From: Lobosporangium transversale
Taxonomy: Eukaryota > Mortierellomycota > Mortierellomycetes > Mortierellales > Mortierellaceae
DNA: 64,000 bases
NCBI RefSeq assembly: GCF_002105155.1
Contig: NW_019029000.1
Coordinates: 124,001 to 188,000 of the forward strand
Reading direction: 5' to 3'
The position numbers and the translations under genes were made by a program. The stretch's first letter is position 1; every line of letters starts with the position of its first letter. Below the pieces are notes generated by a model. It saw only the letters and a list, made by a program, of their open reading frames with translations. It was not told where the DNA came from and ran no database searches. Shown piece by piece: positions 24,104-35,924 of the stretch.

Positions 24104-27100
24104 TACTACAGCTTGAGGATGCTTTGTTCAATCTTAGTGCTTCTGCACATCAACGGGCGCTTCGGACTGCCTCGGAACATAGCTCCCATAAAGGAAACAG
24201 CAACCAAAAGACAGACCTTCATGATCAAACTAACTTTTCAATGACTCAGGAAGTTATTCGTGGCGACGGAAATGATAAATCAACAACCACCACCATCACG
24301 CGTAAATCCATTGAGCATCCCCAACGTGGTCTTACAGCTCATCCTGCTTGGCGTTCTCGTGAGCGTTGTCGCGCCAAGAAGCGACCCGCATCTCCGATCA
24401 CACCTATCAATTCGATTGATGTATCGACACCTTCATCCACACATGCTGGTATTCCTTCTGTATCCCGCAAGATAGGTGATCGGGCCGATACTTCGTTTAT
24501 TGGCCGATCTTCTCCCCCACATAAAAAGTCTAAGCGTCCATGGACTCATGCTTCGCCTCATGCACAAGGAGCAGATACGTCCGAGTCATTGTCTAGCTCT
24601 TCTAGTAAAAAGATGGCTACATCGTCATCAGCTCCATCGTTCGCCGAGTTTGCTACACCGGCTCTTCCAAGTCGCTCAACCATCACGGACCGCACCAGGG
24701 AACATCATGCACATACATCTCGCTTGACAGGAATTGTGGATCCATCTAGTCTACCTTCACCTTCACTTTCACCTACAGCAGCCACTCAAGGTGCCTTAGC
24801 AGGATCAGGTTCGACAATGTCTGCGGATGGCATGATCACACGAAGACGATTTAAAACTGCTCCAACTTCGTACCATCATGGACAAGAGAGCTCTGAACAA
24901 AGCGCGGTTACAACTGATGGTTTGGTGGATGAGGAAGAAATTTACATGAGTGATGGTGATGATGAAGAAGATGGGCAGGAAGAGATGGACGTAGAACGAT
25001 CACTTCAACATGCAGGCATACATCATACGCCTACACTTCTTGATCTGCCTAACTTGGTTGCAACATTTGATGCTTTGCCTTCAGGCCTTCAGTCGTACAT
25101 GCTTTTCCATCTTCTTCGACGATGCCCCGCCCCTACATTGCAGTTTGTAAGTTCTGTCATTCTTGCCACTATGAAGCAAGATTTTTTGGCTCTCTTGCCC
25201 GTAGAATTGAGTCGAAATATTCTCCGCTTCTTGGATGGGCGCAGTCTCTGCAAAGCAGCTCAGGTTAGCAAGCAATGGAGAGCAGTTGTTGACTCGGATG
25301 CTCATATTTGGATGCATCAATTCCAAAAAGAAGGCTTTGTGCTTGATGAGCACGAGGAAGAGGAGGCCTTTGCTCAAAGATTGGGGATCGATGGACATTA
25401 CGGAGTACGTCCAAGCTATCACGAGAGGAAACAGATGGCCAAGAGAAGAGCTGCTAAGGGTAAGGGACGTCCCAGTACAGCTGTGGTGCGCCAGACCGAT
25501 CTACCAGAATCTCCTCTGTACCCAAATGATGTAACAATGCTCGAAGAGGATGAAGTGGGAACTCCAATGGATGTGGTACCAGGACATCATGGATCGGGAC
25601 ACAAAGGTCATGGATGGGATAGTGATACAGCTGAAGAGGATGGTGATGGTAAAGAGGAGGAGACGTTCATGACCCCGGATGCTGTACCGCCTTCGCCCAC
25701 CACTAGCCATACTGGCCGATTTAACGATGTTGATTCCGAAGACGAAATAATGGAACAGGATCCAGTTGATGGTCCTTTCGGCCCTATGCCTCCATCGACT
25801 GCACATCCATATAAGGCCCTCTTTCGTCGCCACTGGATTATTCGCCAAAACTGGGCCAAAGGCAGAGCCAAGTACATTCAGTTCACAGGACACAGTGATC
25901 GTGTGGTCACATGTTTGCAATTTGACTCTGAAAAGATTATTTCAGGTTACGATGATCAATCTATTCATGTCTATGACACGGTTACTGGTAATCGTCTCAA
26001 GAAGCTTGATGGTCACGAAGGAGGTGTGTGGGCACTTCAGTACCGTGGCAACACATTGGTCTCTGGAGCGACCGACAGGACCGTCAGAGTTTGGGACATT
26101 GAGAAGGGAATTTGCACGCACACATTCCGTGGCCATACTTCGACAGTGCGTTGCCTACAAATTGTCATGCCGGTTAATGTCAACAAGGATCCTCATGCTG
26201 TTCCAAAGTATGAGCCAGAATTTCCCGTGATTGTGACTGGATCCAGAGATTCGACCTTGCTCGTATGGCGCCTTCCAGACCCAGAGTTAAATGGCCACAT
26301 TTCTCCAACGGATGGTTCATGGCTCTTGCATACTTTAGTCGGCCATACACAATCTGTCCGCGCTTTGGCCGCAGAAGGAAGCACATTAGTCTCGGGATCG
26401 TATGATTGTTCTGTCCGCGTTTGGAATATTTGTACTGGAGCCTTGGTGCATAGACTCCTAGGCCATACCCAAAAAGTATATTCTGTGGTCTTGGACACGG
26501 AACGCAATCAATGCATGAGCGGAAGTATGGACGCATTTGTTCGAATCTGGTCGCTCGAGGATGGCTCTTGTCTCCATGTTCTTGAAGGTATTTTTTTTTA
26601 TAGTAAAGCAATTATGCTTTAAATCCCTATGCCTACTTTTCTGTTATATTTGACAATTGTCCGACTGATAATTATTCATTCTGTATACTCTGCTCTCAAC
26701 CATTAGGCCACGGATCGCTCGTTGGTTTATTGGGACTGAACGCTAATCATCTTGTGTCAGCAGCCGCAGATTGCACTGTGCGGATCTGGGATCCTGCTCG
26801 TGGCGTTTGTCTGCGTGTCCTGGCCGCACATGCTGCAGCAATCACCTGTTTCCAGCATGATGGCAATAAAGTGATTTCTGGCTCGGATGGCAACCTTAAA
26901 ATGTGGGACTTTAAGACTGGAAAATTCATTCGTAATCTTTTGACAGGGCTTGGAAGTGTCTGGCAAGTCAAGTTTGATGAGCGGCGATGTGTTGCTGCGG
27001 TACAAAGGGCTGGAACAGGTGGAGCTAATAACGGCGCTACCTACTTTGAAGTAAGTTTATTGTCATTAGTCTCTTGTTCGATATGATATCTGGAAGATTT

Positions 27101-27407
27101 ACCTATTGTTAAAATTATTATTACTCTGATAACTAATTGGACAATTAATTGGACATGCGTCTATATTCTCTCTCGATATGAATAGGTCTTGGATTATGGA
27201 GTCTATGGTATTGAGGAACCACTCGAGAACGCTCCTCCATTGCTGGTTGATGAGAGTGCTGAAGCTGGGGCCCCTCGAACTGGAGCTGCTCCTGCTGGTG
27301 GAGCCGGGGCTGCAGGCACTGGTGCGGAAGGCGCGGGAGCTGGAGCTGGAGCTGGAGCGAACCCCAATGCCAACCCTGCAACAGTCGTAACAGGTCCAGC
27401 TACTTGA
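23421..27407 (+). CDS. Cdc4/Fbw7-like F-box and WD40 protein, 1194 aa
   Basis: Substrate receptor of an SCF ubiquitin ligase. Exons 23421-23963, 24112-26587, 26707-27050 and 27186-27407 join in phase. Residues 1-530 are Ser/Thr/Pro-rich and disordered with acidic patches. The F-box lies near residues 542-590 (ALLPVELSRNILRFLDGRSL then KAAQVSKQWRAVVD). From about residue 772, seven to eight WD repeats follow: FTGHSDRVVTCLQFDSEKII, DGHEGGVWALQYRGNTLVSG, FRGHTSTVRCLQIV, VGHTQSVRALAAEGSTLVSG, LGHTQKVYSVVLD, GHGSLVGLLGLNANHLVSAA, AHAAAITCFQHDGNKVISGS. A large insertion lies in the third repeat. The C-terminus is a Gly/Ala/Pro tail (GAGAGAGANPNANP). Intron 1 has two T tracts of 26-29 nt. Cdc4/Pop1 is the best family; Met30 is less likely given the repeat wording. 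Expected targets are phosphorylated CDK inhibitors and G1 regulators. Confidence 0.9.
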
Positions 27408-27580
27408 TAAACATGTCGATAATGTTCTTTTTTTCGCGTTTAGCTATTCTAGTTTCTTTTATTGTTTCAGAGTAATTCTCTCTCTCTTTATTCCCTTGTA
27501 TTATTGAACAACAACTGTTTATTTCTTTTGTATTTTTATATACACGTTGTTGCATTTTTTAATGTTTTAATGTTTAATGT

Positions 27581-28126
27581 TTAGCATTTCATGTTTGATT
27601 TTTTGTCCATTGGTGTATTGTTACTAGTCTTGGTGGTTATGGTAGGTGAGCTTGGGCTTATGAGGGCAGTGTAGAGAGCGACTGCACTCCAAATGGCAAC
27701 AAGAATTAAATCTGTTACAATGACGACCCAGACATGTATGTCTGTGTAAAACGGACATGGTGTGTAATGAAACTCAATGTCTTGATGGTTCTCACTCCCG
27801 TCCATTGTCGACGACAGTATCTTGGCCTCGAATAGACCAGAATAACCTCCATACTCTGCCATCAGAGATCGTTGTGTTATCTCTCTTACACGAACTTGCT
27901 CTGACTTTGATTTTGGAAGGCTAGATGTGGTGAATGCTTTCCATTCAAAATCACCGTGTTGCTGTTCACGTTGTTCTTGTTCTAGTTGCATCTTCTGACG
28001 AACATGTGTGACATCGCATCCAAAGTGATCATGACCATTCAAGACAAAATCGGGTTTAATGTTATTCAGAATCCAATTAGTCGTATTGGGCGTCAACATT
28101 GTTTGTTCGATAATTGTGTTATCCCT

Positions 28127-28162
<36 letters not shown>

Positions 28163-29173
28163 AAAAAAAAAGGAGTCTGGGTTTGAGTTTGAGCTTAAAG
28201 TATAAAGGTTTAGCATAGCAATTTGAGGTTCGTTGACTTTACAAATGAACTTGGATATCAGGTGCATCCACACAGATGCCTTGTTCCTTATGGAAGGGAA
28301 TATGAGTTAGAAGAACAATCTTGTCATTGGGATTCATGGTTTTGATCTTTGCAGCATCTTGCATGAACTGCCATGTTTGTGTCCGAAGATCCTAAAATAA
28401 ACAAAGGAGTGTTATTAAATATAAACTTTTCAAAAGGAGCCCACAAAATCTTTTTTCTTACCTCATCTGAAGAAGGCCCGTCCAAGAGCATTGTGTTGAC
28501 TACCAGCAGATGCAATTTACGTTGCTCTTGTTGGTTTAGTTGTTCTGTTGCCGAGGAAGAAAAAAATGAAGACGAAGGGATGACCACTGTAGAAATGAAA
28601 TTGGACATTCCAAATGCTTTCTCCCATCGAATCAGTCGTGATTGCGAAATGTCGTTTCCGTATCCAATATCATGGTTCCCAGTAATGTTGATCAATACTG
28701 GGATATCTTCTTTCAGGTCTTGTATCTGATCCTGATCCTGATCCTGATCCTGGCCATAACTTTGGCCTTGGCTTCTTTCCTCTTTCCTCCACAATGATGG
28801 TGATGATGATGATGAAAATGAAGGAGACAGTCCAAATAACGATGATAAGAATGATGATGATGATGACGTGAAGAGAGCGGTTGGGTCCATAAAGATCGAC
28901 TGATAACGTCCTAATCGAACATTGAACTCGGCATCATCGATCCATTGACTTGAAAATAAATCTCCTAAAACAACAGCATGCGTTGGTCGAGTTCCTTTCT
29001 TATGACGATTTCGTGAATTAGAAAAGAAGTTTATTGGAAGTATATCAAGTGGTGATGTCCAGCTGGGCGCCATCATGGATTTGTAGACATGGTGCATATA
29101 TGCATCGTTGAAAGCCAGATCTACTATTGCTGTTCAAAGGTAAAAAAAAAATTGTTGTCAAAGGTCAGTTGCA

Positions 29174-29204
<31 letters not shown>

Positions 29205-29521
29205 GAATCCGTTTGTTGTCGCACAAGTTTTTTTTTTCTACCTCGCTTTCCAAGACGTTTAATCTTGGCATCACCTTCCATCTGCGGATCTGCAAAGACA
29301 ACCATGCGAAGAAAGGATGAGTTTTCATGCTGTGCATTCCCATCCCTAGTTGGTGCCGTTGATGCTGCCGGTCCTGCTGTCGTAGTCAATGTGTCTTGGA
29401 TGGAGTAGGATGCCCATCGCCAGTGACAAGAGATGCGAGCATAGTATTGGAACATCAGCGTTACCACCACAGCCGCTCCAGTCACCGCCCATAGAATAAG
29501 TAATATCGGTCGAGGGATCAT
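27581..29521 (-). CDS. Cdc1/Ted1/PGAP5-type membrane metallophosphoesterase, 546 aa
   Basis: Likely ER/Golgi enzyme that removes ethanolamine phosphate from GPI-anchor mannose. Exons 29521-29242, 29129-28462, 28391-28243 and 28124-27581 join in phase. An N-terminal membrane segment (ILLILWAVTGAAVVVTLMF) is followed by the metal-binding blocks in order: VVFADPQMEGD, DLAFNDAYMHHVYKSM, HAVVLGDLFSSQ, LINITGNHDIGYGND, KIVLLTHIPFHKEQG and FVLNGHDHFGCDV. A C-terminal membrane segment (VWVVIVTDLILVAIWSAV) precedes a short tail with basic residues (DKKSNMKC). An Asp/Gln repeat (QDQDQDQDQ) and a Ser run sit between GD and GNHD and look like an unstructured insertion. All metal ligands are present, so it should be active. 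It converges on the F-box gene, 173 bp apart. Confidence 0.88.
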
Positions 29522-29564
29522 GTAGTTCTAATGTATTATATATGTGACACGCAGGCAAAAAGAA

Positions 29565-29614
29565 TGGAGGGAGAGGAGAGGAGAGGAGAGGGAGAGGAGA
29601 GGGAGAGAAGAGAG
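29565..29614. repeat. GGAGA-type purine microsatellite
   Basis: About 50 bp of GAGAGGAGAGG units just upstream of the metallophosphoesterase start. On the gene strand it is a C/T tract, so it may lie in the leader or promoter. Confidence 0.8.
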
Positions 29615-29845
29615 GTTGAAAGAGACGACGCTATCTGTTGAACAGGCTACGTGCGTCTTTTTATGGATTGGTGTGGAGGGAGAGAGGAAATTAGAGTAAA
29701 ACGAGTTTCAGGTACAACAGTCGAGTGGGGGGGTTTTTTTTTTTATTCAACTGTTACAACCTTAAATAAATAAATATTTTACAATGTATCTCCATATAAT
29801 TCTGCGTGCGTGCCTATCTTGACAATCCACCTGATGCAGGCTTAG

Positions 29846-31575
29846 CTAACGGTTGCCTGGTGGTAGCGTAGTAGGGGTTATAGAGTGGGTGTCAGTAGAT
29901 CCAGACTTGTTGGCTAAACGACGTAAATTGTCCGATGCCCTTAAAAGTAGTGAATCCTGTTTACTGCTGACAGTTTTATTTCGAGACATATAGCGAAAAG
30001 GAGAGGAAGATGATAAAATGGAGGAGGGATAGAAAGACGAAGGTGTGAGGGATGCTGATGATGACGACGAATTAGAAGACCCCTCAATTGATCGACCTGT
30101 CGCAGGGAATTCATCCTGACTTTGCTGTGAGTCGAGTGTTCCTCCAGCTCCAACTTCAGTTCCAGCATGGATCGGCAGATGTGTCAATGAATTAGACGCG
30201 AGAGCCATACTCGGACGTGCTTTCGGAATTGTCGGGGCCGATGTCCGTATATGTTGAGGTACTATGATGGTGGAAGTAGAGGAAAGTGAGGACATAGATG
30301 AAGAGCCATCCATAGATGCCACTGCTGTTGTTGCTACTGGTTTTCGCGTTTTGGGCGTAGGATTGTGGCTGTGTTGCCCTAAAAGCGCTAGTCCAGAGGG
30401 TGTGGATATTGATCCTGATGATCCATCAATAGTAGATCCTCCAGTCAATTTTGTTGTTGATGAAGAGGGTGAGATCCATCCTTGTCCCTTTCCGTCCCCT
30501 GTCCTATGACTTGGTGTCTGATTGAGAAATCTATACAGATTTGGATACTTTTGTGGGGAGGGCTTGTTTGCAGGGCCTGACGCCTCTGCAGGCAAGTAAT
30601 CAGAAATTACAACAATCTTGCTGAGTATTCCATGTAATAATGTCGTAGTTGTCTCTGCCTGCTTTTCAATCGCATGGACTTTAATGCATTGAGGAAATGG
30701 AGAAAAATCAGCCTTTTTTTTTTTTTTTTTTTTTTTTTTCAAACTTATGAAACTGTGAAACATAAATCATGAACGAATAGCTGGCAAAAAGCTTTCTTTT
30801 TACCAGACAAGAGCTGATCTGCGTGACTCTTGGCCTGATGATGAATGGATGCCAATCCCTGAACTGCGCTAGTTGTAAAATGGTCCAGAGCCTTCATTTT
30901 TTGAGCCAAACCTCGCTGATAATCCTGAATATCCTGAGCACACTTTTTGTGATGAGAGCTCATCTGTATCAGCATATCTACCAACGTGTTGTGGTTGAAA
31001 GCCATTTCTGCCGATTCTAGGTAAAGAAGTAGAAAAATGTAAACAATTTGTAATACCAAAAGACACATGGCTTATACTGAATAAAATGCTTGCCAGAATA
31101 AGTTTACCATTCTTTGAAGAGTCTGTGTATATGGAGAACGAGCCAAAGACATTGGCAAGTGAGAAATGGCTTGGCTGCTCTGGAACAACTAATGGTTCGA
31201 ACTGGATACAACCAAGAAACAAGTAGTAAGTTGTCAGCAAAGGCATAGTTTAAAGGGCTAAGAACATCTCTCATGCTTCGTAGGTTTGGAAGAGACGCAC
31301 GCACCCTCGGGAGCTCCCTAAGCGCCGCTAATGCTTCATCTTCCCGATCCAGCGACTGATCCACGACTGTGATAATACCCTATCATTTAATACACATATT
31401 TGAATACATTTTTGACATGTCATTGAGCATTTGGAGTGAGAGGGCAGTAAAAAAACTGGAGCCAAGCAGTATATGAGTCTGACAAAAGTTTTTTCTATCG
31501 ACTGACTTTCACCTTGCTTTGCTCCATTGAAGACGCTGGGTGGCGAAATGGCAGAGAAAATGACATGCGGTTCAT
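29846..31575 (-). CDS. BORCS5 (myrlysin) homologue, BORC subunit, 425 aa
   Basis: Exons 31575-31513, 31379-31305, 31201-31108, 31016-30804 and 30678-29846 join in phase. The conserved part is residues 22-185: GIITVVDQSLDREDEALAAL, ELPRFEPLVVPEQPSHFS, then ESAEMAFNHNTLVDMLIQMS, a long helix, and HAIEKQAETTTTLLHG with DYLPAEASG. The order (TVV motif, x-x-LPxFxPL, AEMAFN-x-N-x-LV, paired helices, LP motif) follows BORCS5, the subunit that in animals tethers BORC to lysosomes and recruits Arl8. The animal protein is N-myristoylated; here the start is MNRMSFSLP without Gly2, so membrane attachment must differ or the first exon is elsewhere. The C-terminal 240 residues are Ser/Thr/Pro-rich and not present in animal BORCS5. 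Confidence in the gene is high, in the family assignment moderate to good. Confidence 0.72.
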
Positions 31576-31765
31576 CTTAGTGTGGAGACTATATGCTAAT
31601 GGTTGGGTTTATCCTGGTTTAAGGGGCCTCCCCAATATGGCAAAGCAATTACGGCTCATCCAATGACTTAACTTGATGCTCATTCCACAAGGATTCAAGT
31701 AAAGGACGAAGGTTGACAGACAGGAGTTGATCACACAGAGAAGAATAAAAAATAAATAAATAATA
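31576..31765. promoter_or_regulatory. Short divergent promoter, BORCS5-like and SMAP-domain genes
   Basis: Only 190 bp separate opposite start codons, so the two genes very likely share regulation. Confidence 0.5.
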
Positions 31766-32698
31766 ATGTCAAAGCAACTTTGTTCACCACCACCACCAGA
31801 GGAGGCCACTGATATTGCACCACCACCACCTGCCCCTCCTCCATTTCCTCCACCACCACCAGAGATTTCTGATATATTGCCTCCGTCTCCTCCACCACCT
31901 CCTCCTTCAGGCCCAGACGGCTTGAAGGAGGTGGAGCCCAATGTGGAAACTGAGGTGCTTTCAAATATCAAGACTTCAGAAGCGTTAGTGGATCCGCCAC
32001 GAAGGAAGCGGAGATTTTCTCCTCCTGATCAGGACTCCTGTTCCATTAACTCAACAGACCATAATAACCCTTTGAAAGACAAGGAAGCTCACAGTGGCGG
32101 CTATCACAAGGCAGATATGCCTTCTTTATCTTCCAAACCTAAATCAGAACGGTCTATGGGGCCTGGATCAATCCAAAAAACAATACCAATACCACCCCTT
32201 TCAGCAAACCGATGGGAAAAGACGGCTTTCGTTGGAGACAAAAGTGGAGAAAAGCGGATTAAGTTTTTACGCCTGAGTAAAGCTGCGTCTACAATAATAC
32301 TCAAAAAAAAAAAAAAAAAAAAAAATGCATACGACATTGCATAATCTATAATGAATGTTTTTGGTATTTATCGCTTTTTCTTTTCGCCTTTTATCCCTTT
32401 TATCCATCCAAACTTCCCTCGCATTACATGCGCCCAGTGGGGCTAGGAAAGACCACAGCGATCGAAGCTAAACCAGAGTGTCCGGAAGAAGCTGTATGTG
32501 ACAATATTGTTCATAATGACGCGTATCTTTATAACTTCAAGCTTTTTTTTTTTATTAACGATCTGTTCTTCATTTTTTTTTTTTTTTTGGACTCCATATA
32601 TTATAAAGTCAAGGGACGCGGCTGAACGACAGCAACAGATGGCAAACATGGAAAGACAATATGAGCAAGGACGTAGACGCCAGCACCGGTTTACCTAA
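31766..32698 (+). CDS. SMAP-domain small protein, 218 aa
   Basis: Exons 31766-32276, 32438-32493 and 32609-32698 join in phase. Residues 1-52 are proline-rich (PPPPAPPPFPPPPPE and a second Pro run), a likely SH3/WW/EVH1 ligand. After a basic patch (PPRRKRRFSPP) the protein has WEKTAFVGDKSGEKRIKFLR, spliced to LMGLGK and ending with MANMERQYEQGRRRQHRFT. The FLRLMG followed by a spaced E-x-QYEQG element is the small acidic protein (SMAP) domain found at the end of KNOP1 and C11orf58. Probably nuclear/nucleolar by analogy. The match is short, so the family call is moderate. Confidence 0.65.
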
Positions 32699-34226
32699 GG
32701 CAATCCTATCAATGTACTTGATCGGATAGTCTTTTTTTTTTTTTTAGCGTCTAACCGTGTGACCAGTGATAACAATCAAATAAAAATGAGTTCGAAAATC
32801 CACTGAATATTTTAGTCAGGGTGATCAGTGCGCGCGTCACTCACCTCAAACATCTATAGTACATGTTTATCACCTAAACCTCTGAATCACAAGATGGTAT
32901 ACATCCATTCTCTATAGTAATGTAAATCAAGGCAGGGCCTGATCGCTTAAGCTTCTGGTACTATGATAATTAAGCGTGCCTGCGTAAATAAGGGGGCAAT
33001 GATAGGGTAAGAAGATTTGGAAAGAATAAAATAAGTTAAAGTTGACAAAGAAAGCAAAAGAACAGAGAGTAGACATATAGCCCTAAAATTGACCAGTGCT
33101 ATGAAGATCCGACAAGAAGAGGCGGAGCATTATGAATCAACTCAAGGAAGGAGCCTTCAGGAACCTAGATCTTAGAAGCAGAAACGAAACTAAGCAATAA
33201 AAGGACTAGGTCAGCTTGAACGTGGAAGTATGCTCTGTGAAGAGATTGATGTTTGTTAGTAAAAATCTTCTGATTCTTATACTCGCTGCCTGGATTAGTA
33301 GTTATATGTGACAGTCGTTGGTAAGGCCCTAGGTGTTTCAGGAGGATTCACCAATAAAAGATGAATGACTTTAGCATGAAAGAGATCTCTTAGCTGTGGA
33401 TACTTTTATACTATTAATATAAAATTACGAAAGATAGTTATCCTAAGTAGCAATATGGTAATCAGCCACAATTCTGAGAATATTCTTTTCATTCAGTATT
33501 GTAAAAAAAAAACATATATCCCAAGCGTTTTCCGCACATGTGCCTGGAAACCCGACAACAATACAAAAAGATCACAAAGAAAACAGATGTAGTACGTAAA
33601 ATAGTCCTTTTTATCGCTCAGAACAACCGCTGAAATGCTCACCCTTTCGACTGGCCTTGATCCATGCAGACTTGCAATATCTGGCCCTATAGTATGACCC
33701 ATAATATAGCTAACAATGGTACGTCTTGTTGTCATCTCCCGGTGGATTAAAACAAACAAGAGTCCTTCAAAATGATAAGGGCTATACTACGAGACTAGTC
33801 CTGTAGCTTCGCTATCCTATTCCGAAGAGAAGTTGAAGGCCTCCCGACTGGTCTATCCATCAGGTTTTACTTATTATGACTAATAAGCGACATTGAAATG
33901 ACTCAAAGAAGAGGTAGAGGTATCTTCTACTTCACTCACATTAAGCTACTAGAATGGAAACTTGGAATGCGATTACGTGAAACCAATGAGATGGACGTTA
34001 TTTGAAAGGCCAATCACATGTTGGAATACGTGAGTTGGAATTAACATTAAAACTAAATCACCCAAAATATCAGGGTCAACCTACATGAGCGGAAAAATAA
34101 AAAAAAATTACGTCCGTGCTGACAATTGTTGACATGAGGCTGCCGTCATTTTTAAAAAAAAAAACTTCTATTTCCAATTTTTCAACTTCTTTCATCCTTT
34201 CCACCTTCACGTATCGCATAAAAAAA
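32699..34226. other. 1.5-kb intergenic region without a gene
   Basis: AT-rich, no supportable ORF on either strand, no tRNA fold recognised. The end (34140-34226) has A and T runs and forms the upstream region of phosphatidylserine synthase. Confidence 0.5.
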
Positions 34227-35784
34227 ATGACACAACGACCAAAGGCTACACGCCAGGAAACCTCCGAACTGGAAACACCACCAACCACTTTGAGCAAGAG
34301 ACAATTTCAACAGGTATGAAAAGCAAAAAAGTACATTTTTCTGATCTACTGCTGTTCAGTTCAGATCAATGCTCATAGCTTATTCCACTGTTTCAAGTAC
34401 CTGTCTGACCGTCTCTTGATCGCAAATCAACCTTTAGGTCAAAAATCTTACGAGGGACGATGGGCACTTCAACCTTGTTAGGTAGGATCAATAATTGTTG
34501 CCAAAAAAAAAAAAAAAAAAAAAAAAAACATTTGATCAAACTGAGCTATGTTATGCGCTGTGTTGTTTCTATTAAACTGAATGCTAAAAAAAAAAAAAAA
34601 AAAAAAAAATCCTTTTTTTTTTTTTCATTCAATGAATGAACAGGAATTTCCATCTTGCAGATGTGATCACTCTCTGTAATGGAGCATGTGGTGTGTTCTC
34701 CATTTTTTCGAATTTGCGTTATCTTATTACCAAAGATTCATATTATCTTTGGTTCTCAATGTGGAGTATTGCAGCAGGCTTCACATTTGATATATTTGAT
34801 GGTCGTGTTGCTCGTTGGCGAGAGACTCACTCCATTCTTGGCCAGGAAATGGACTCACTTGCAGATGTGGTACGTCATTTCTTTTGTTTGTTCAAAAAAA
34901 AAAAAAAAAAAAAAAAAAATACTTTTAGTGAATTAGGATAGAGGATAACCATAGGGTATCAATGAGAGAACAATTTCCATTTTCATAAACTCGTGTTCAT
35001 CATTCTCTCGTGGAACTGTATCATTAAAAGGACTGGACAGCTCAATGCATCATAATGCGGAATCAAGGAACAAGGAAGAAAACGATCGCTTCACCGCCAG
35101 GAAACAGAGCCAATAAGTCTATTGCGATACTATTGTCATAACAAGACATGTTTTGTGGAATCAGGAGCAGGGACAAAAGAATTTTAGGCATTTTTTGACG
35201 TCATGCTCGCATAAACACCCTGATGCCCAGCTGGATTTTAATTTCAACAAACATTAACTCACATAGAACCGAATATTTACTAATTCTATCACCTTTTTTT
35301 TATACTTCTTTCTGAAAGATTTCTTTTGGCGTGGCACCAGCTGTTTTAGCGTTTGTTTTGGGCATGCAGAGCATTCTGGACAATGTGGTTTTGGCTTGTT
35401 TCGTTTGCTGTGGAATTGCGCGCCTAGCGCGCTATAACGCTACGATTGCTATTCTCCCCCATGACCAAAGTGGGAAAGTTTCCTACTTTGAAGGGACGCC
35501 TATCCCAACATCTCTTGCTCTCGTTGCAATCCTTGCATATCTTACGTATACTGGGCAGATAGGAGAACGCTTGCCAGGAGGTCTTGTTGAGATCATACCC
35601 GGATTTTCCTTTCATGCTATCGTGATCTTGTATGGTATCAGTGGCTCATTGATGGTCAGGTAAAGAATAATAACAGTGTAAATCTTAAAAAAAGAAGGCT
35701 TCACGTCTTTTTTTTGGCGTTAAATTCTGATGTTTTCTTCTTTTCTGTCCAAATAGCAAATCACTCAAGATTCCCAAAATGTGA
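34227..35784 (+). CDS. CHO1: CDP-diacylglycerol-serine O-phosphatidyltransferase, 241 aa
   Basis: Makes phosphatidylserine from CDP-diacylglycerol and serine in the ER. Exons 34227-34313, 34438-34481, 34644-34869, 35319-35659 and 35757-35784 join in phase. The CDP-alcohol phosphotransferase signature D-G-x2-A-R-x8-G-x3-D-x3-D is complete at about residues 94-117, in DGRVARWRETHSILGQEMDS followed by LADV. Upstream is NFHLADVITLCNGACGVFSI, a family block before the catalytic motif. Five or six hydrophobic segments follow, with YFEGTPIPTSLAL typical of fungal Cho1. Three introns carry A tracts of 20-26 nt, one directly beside a T run. The C-terminus is SKSLKIPKM. Full family length, all catalytic residues present. 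Confidence 0.94.
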
Positions 35785-35924
35785 AAATACAATGGAGTCC
35801 CAATTATTAAAATAAATTAATATAATTTAAAAAAGCATTTCTTCGCGTCTTTTCTTGGCCTTTTCATTACCACTGCGAAGTGTCTCGGTTATCGTGATCA
35901 TAAATATCGTTCATGTTGACGTTT

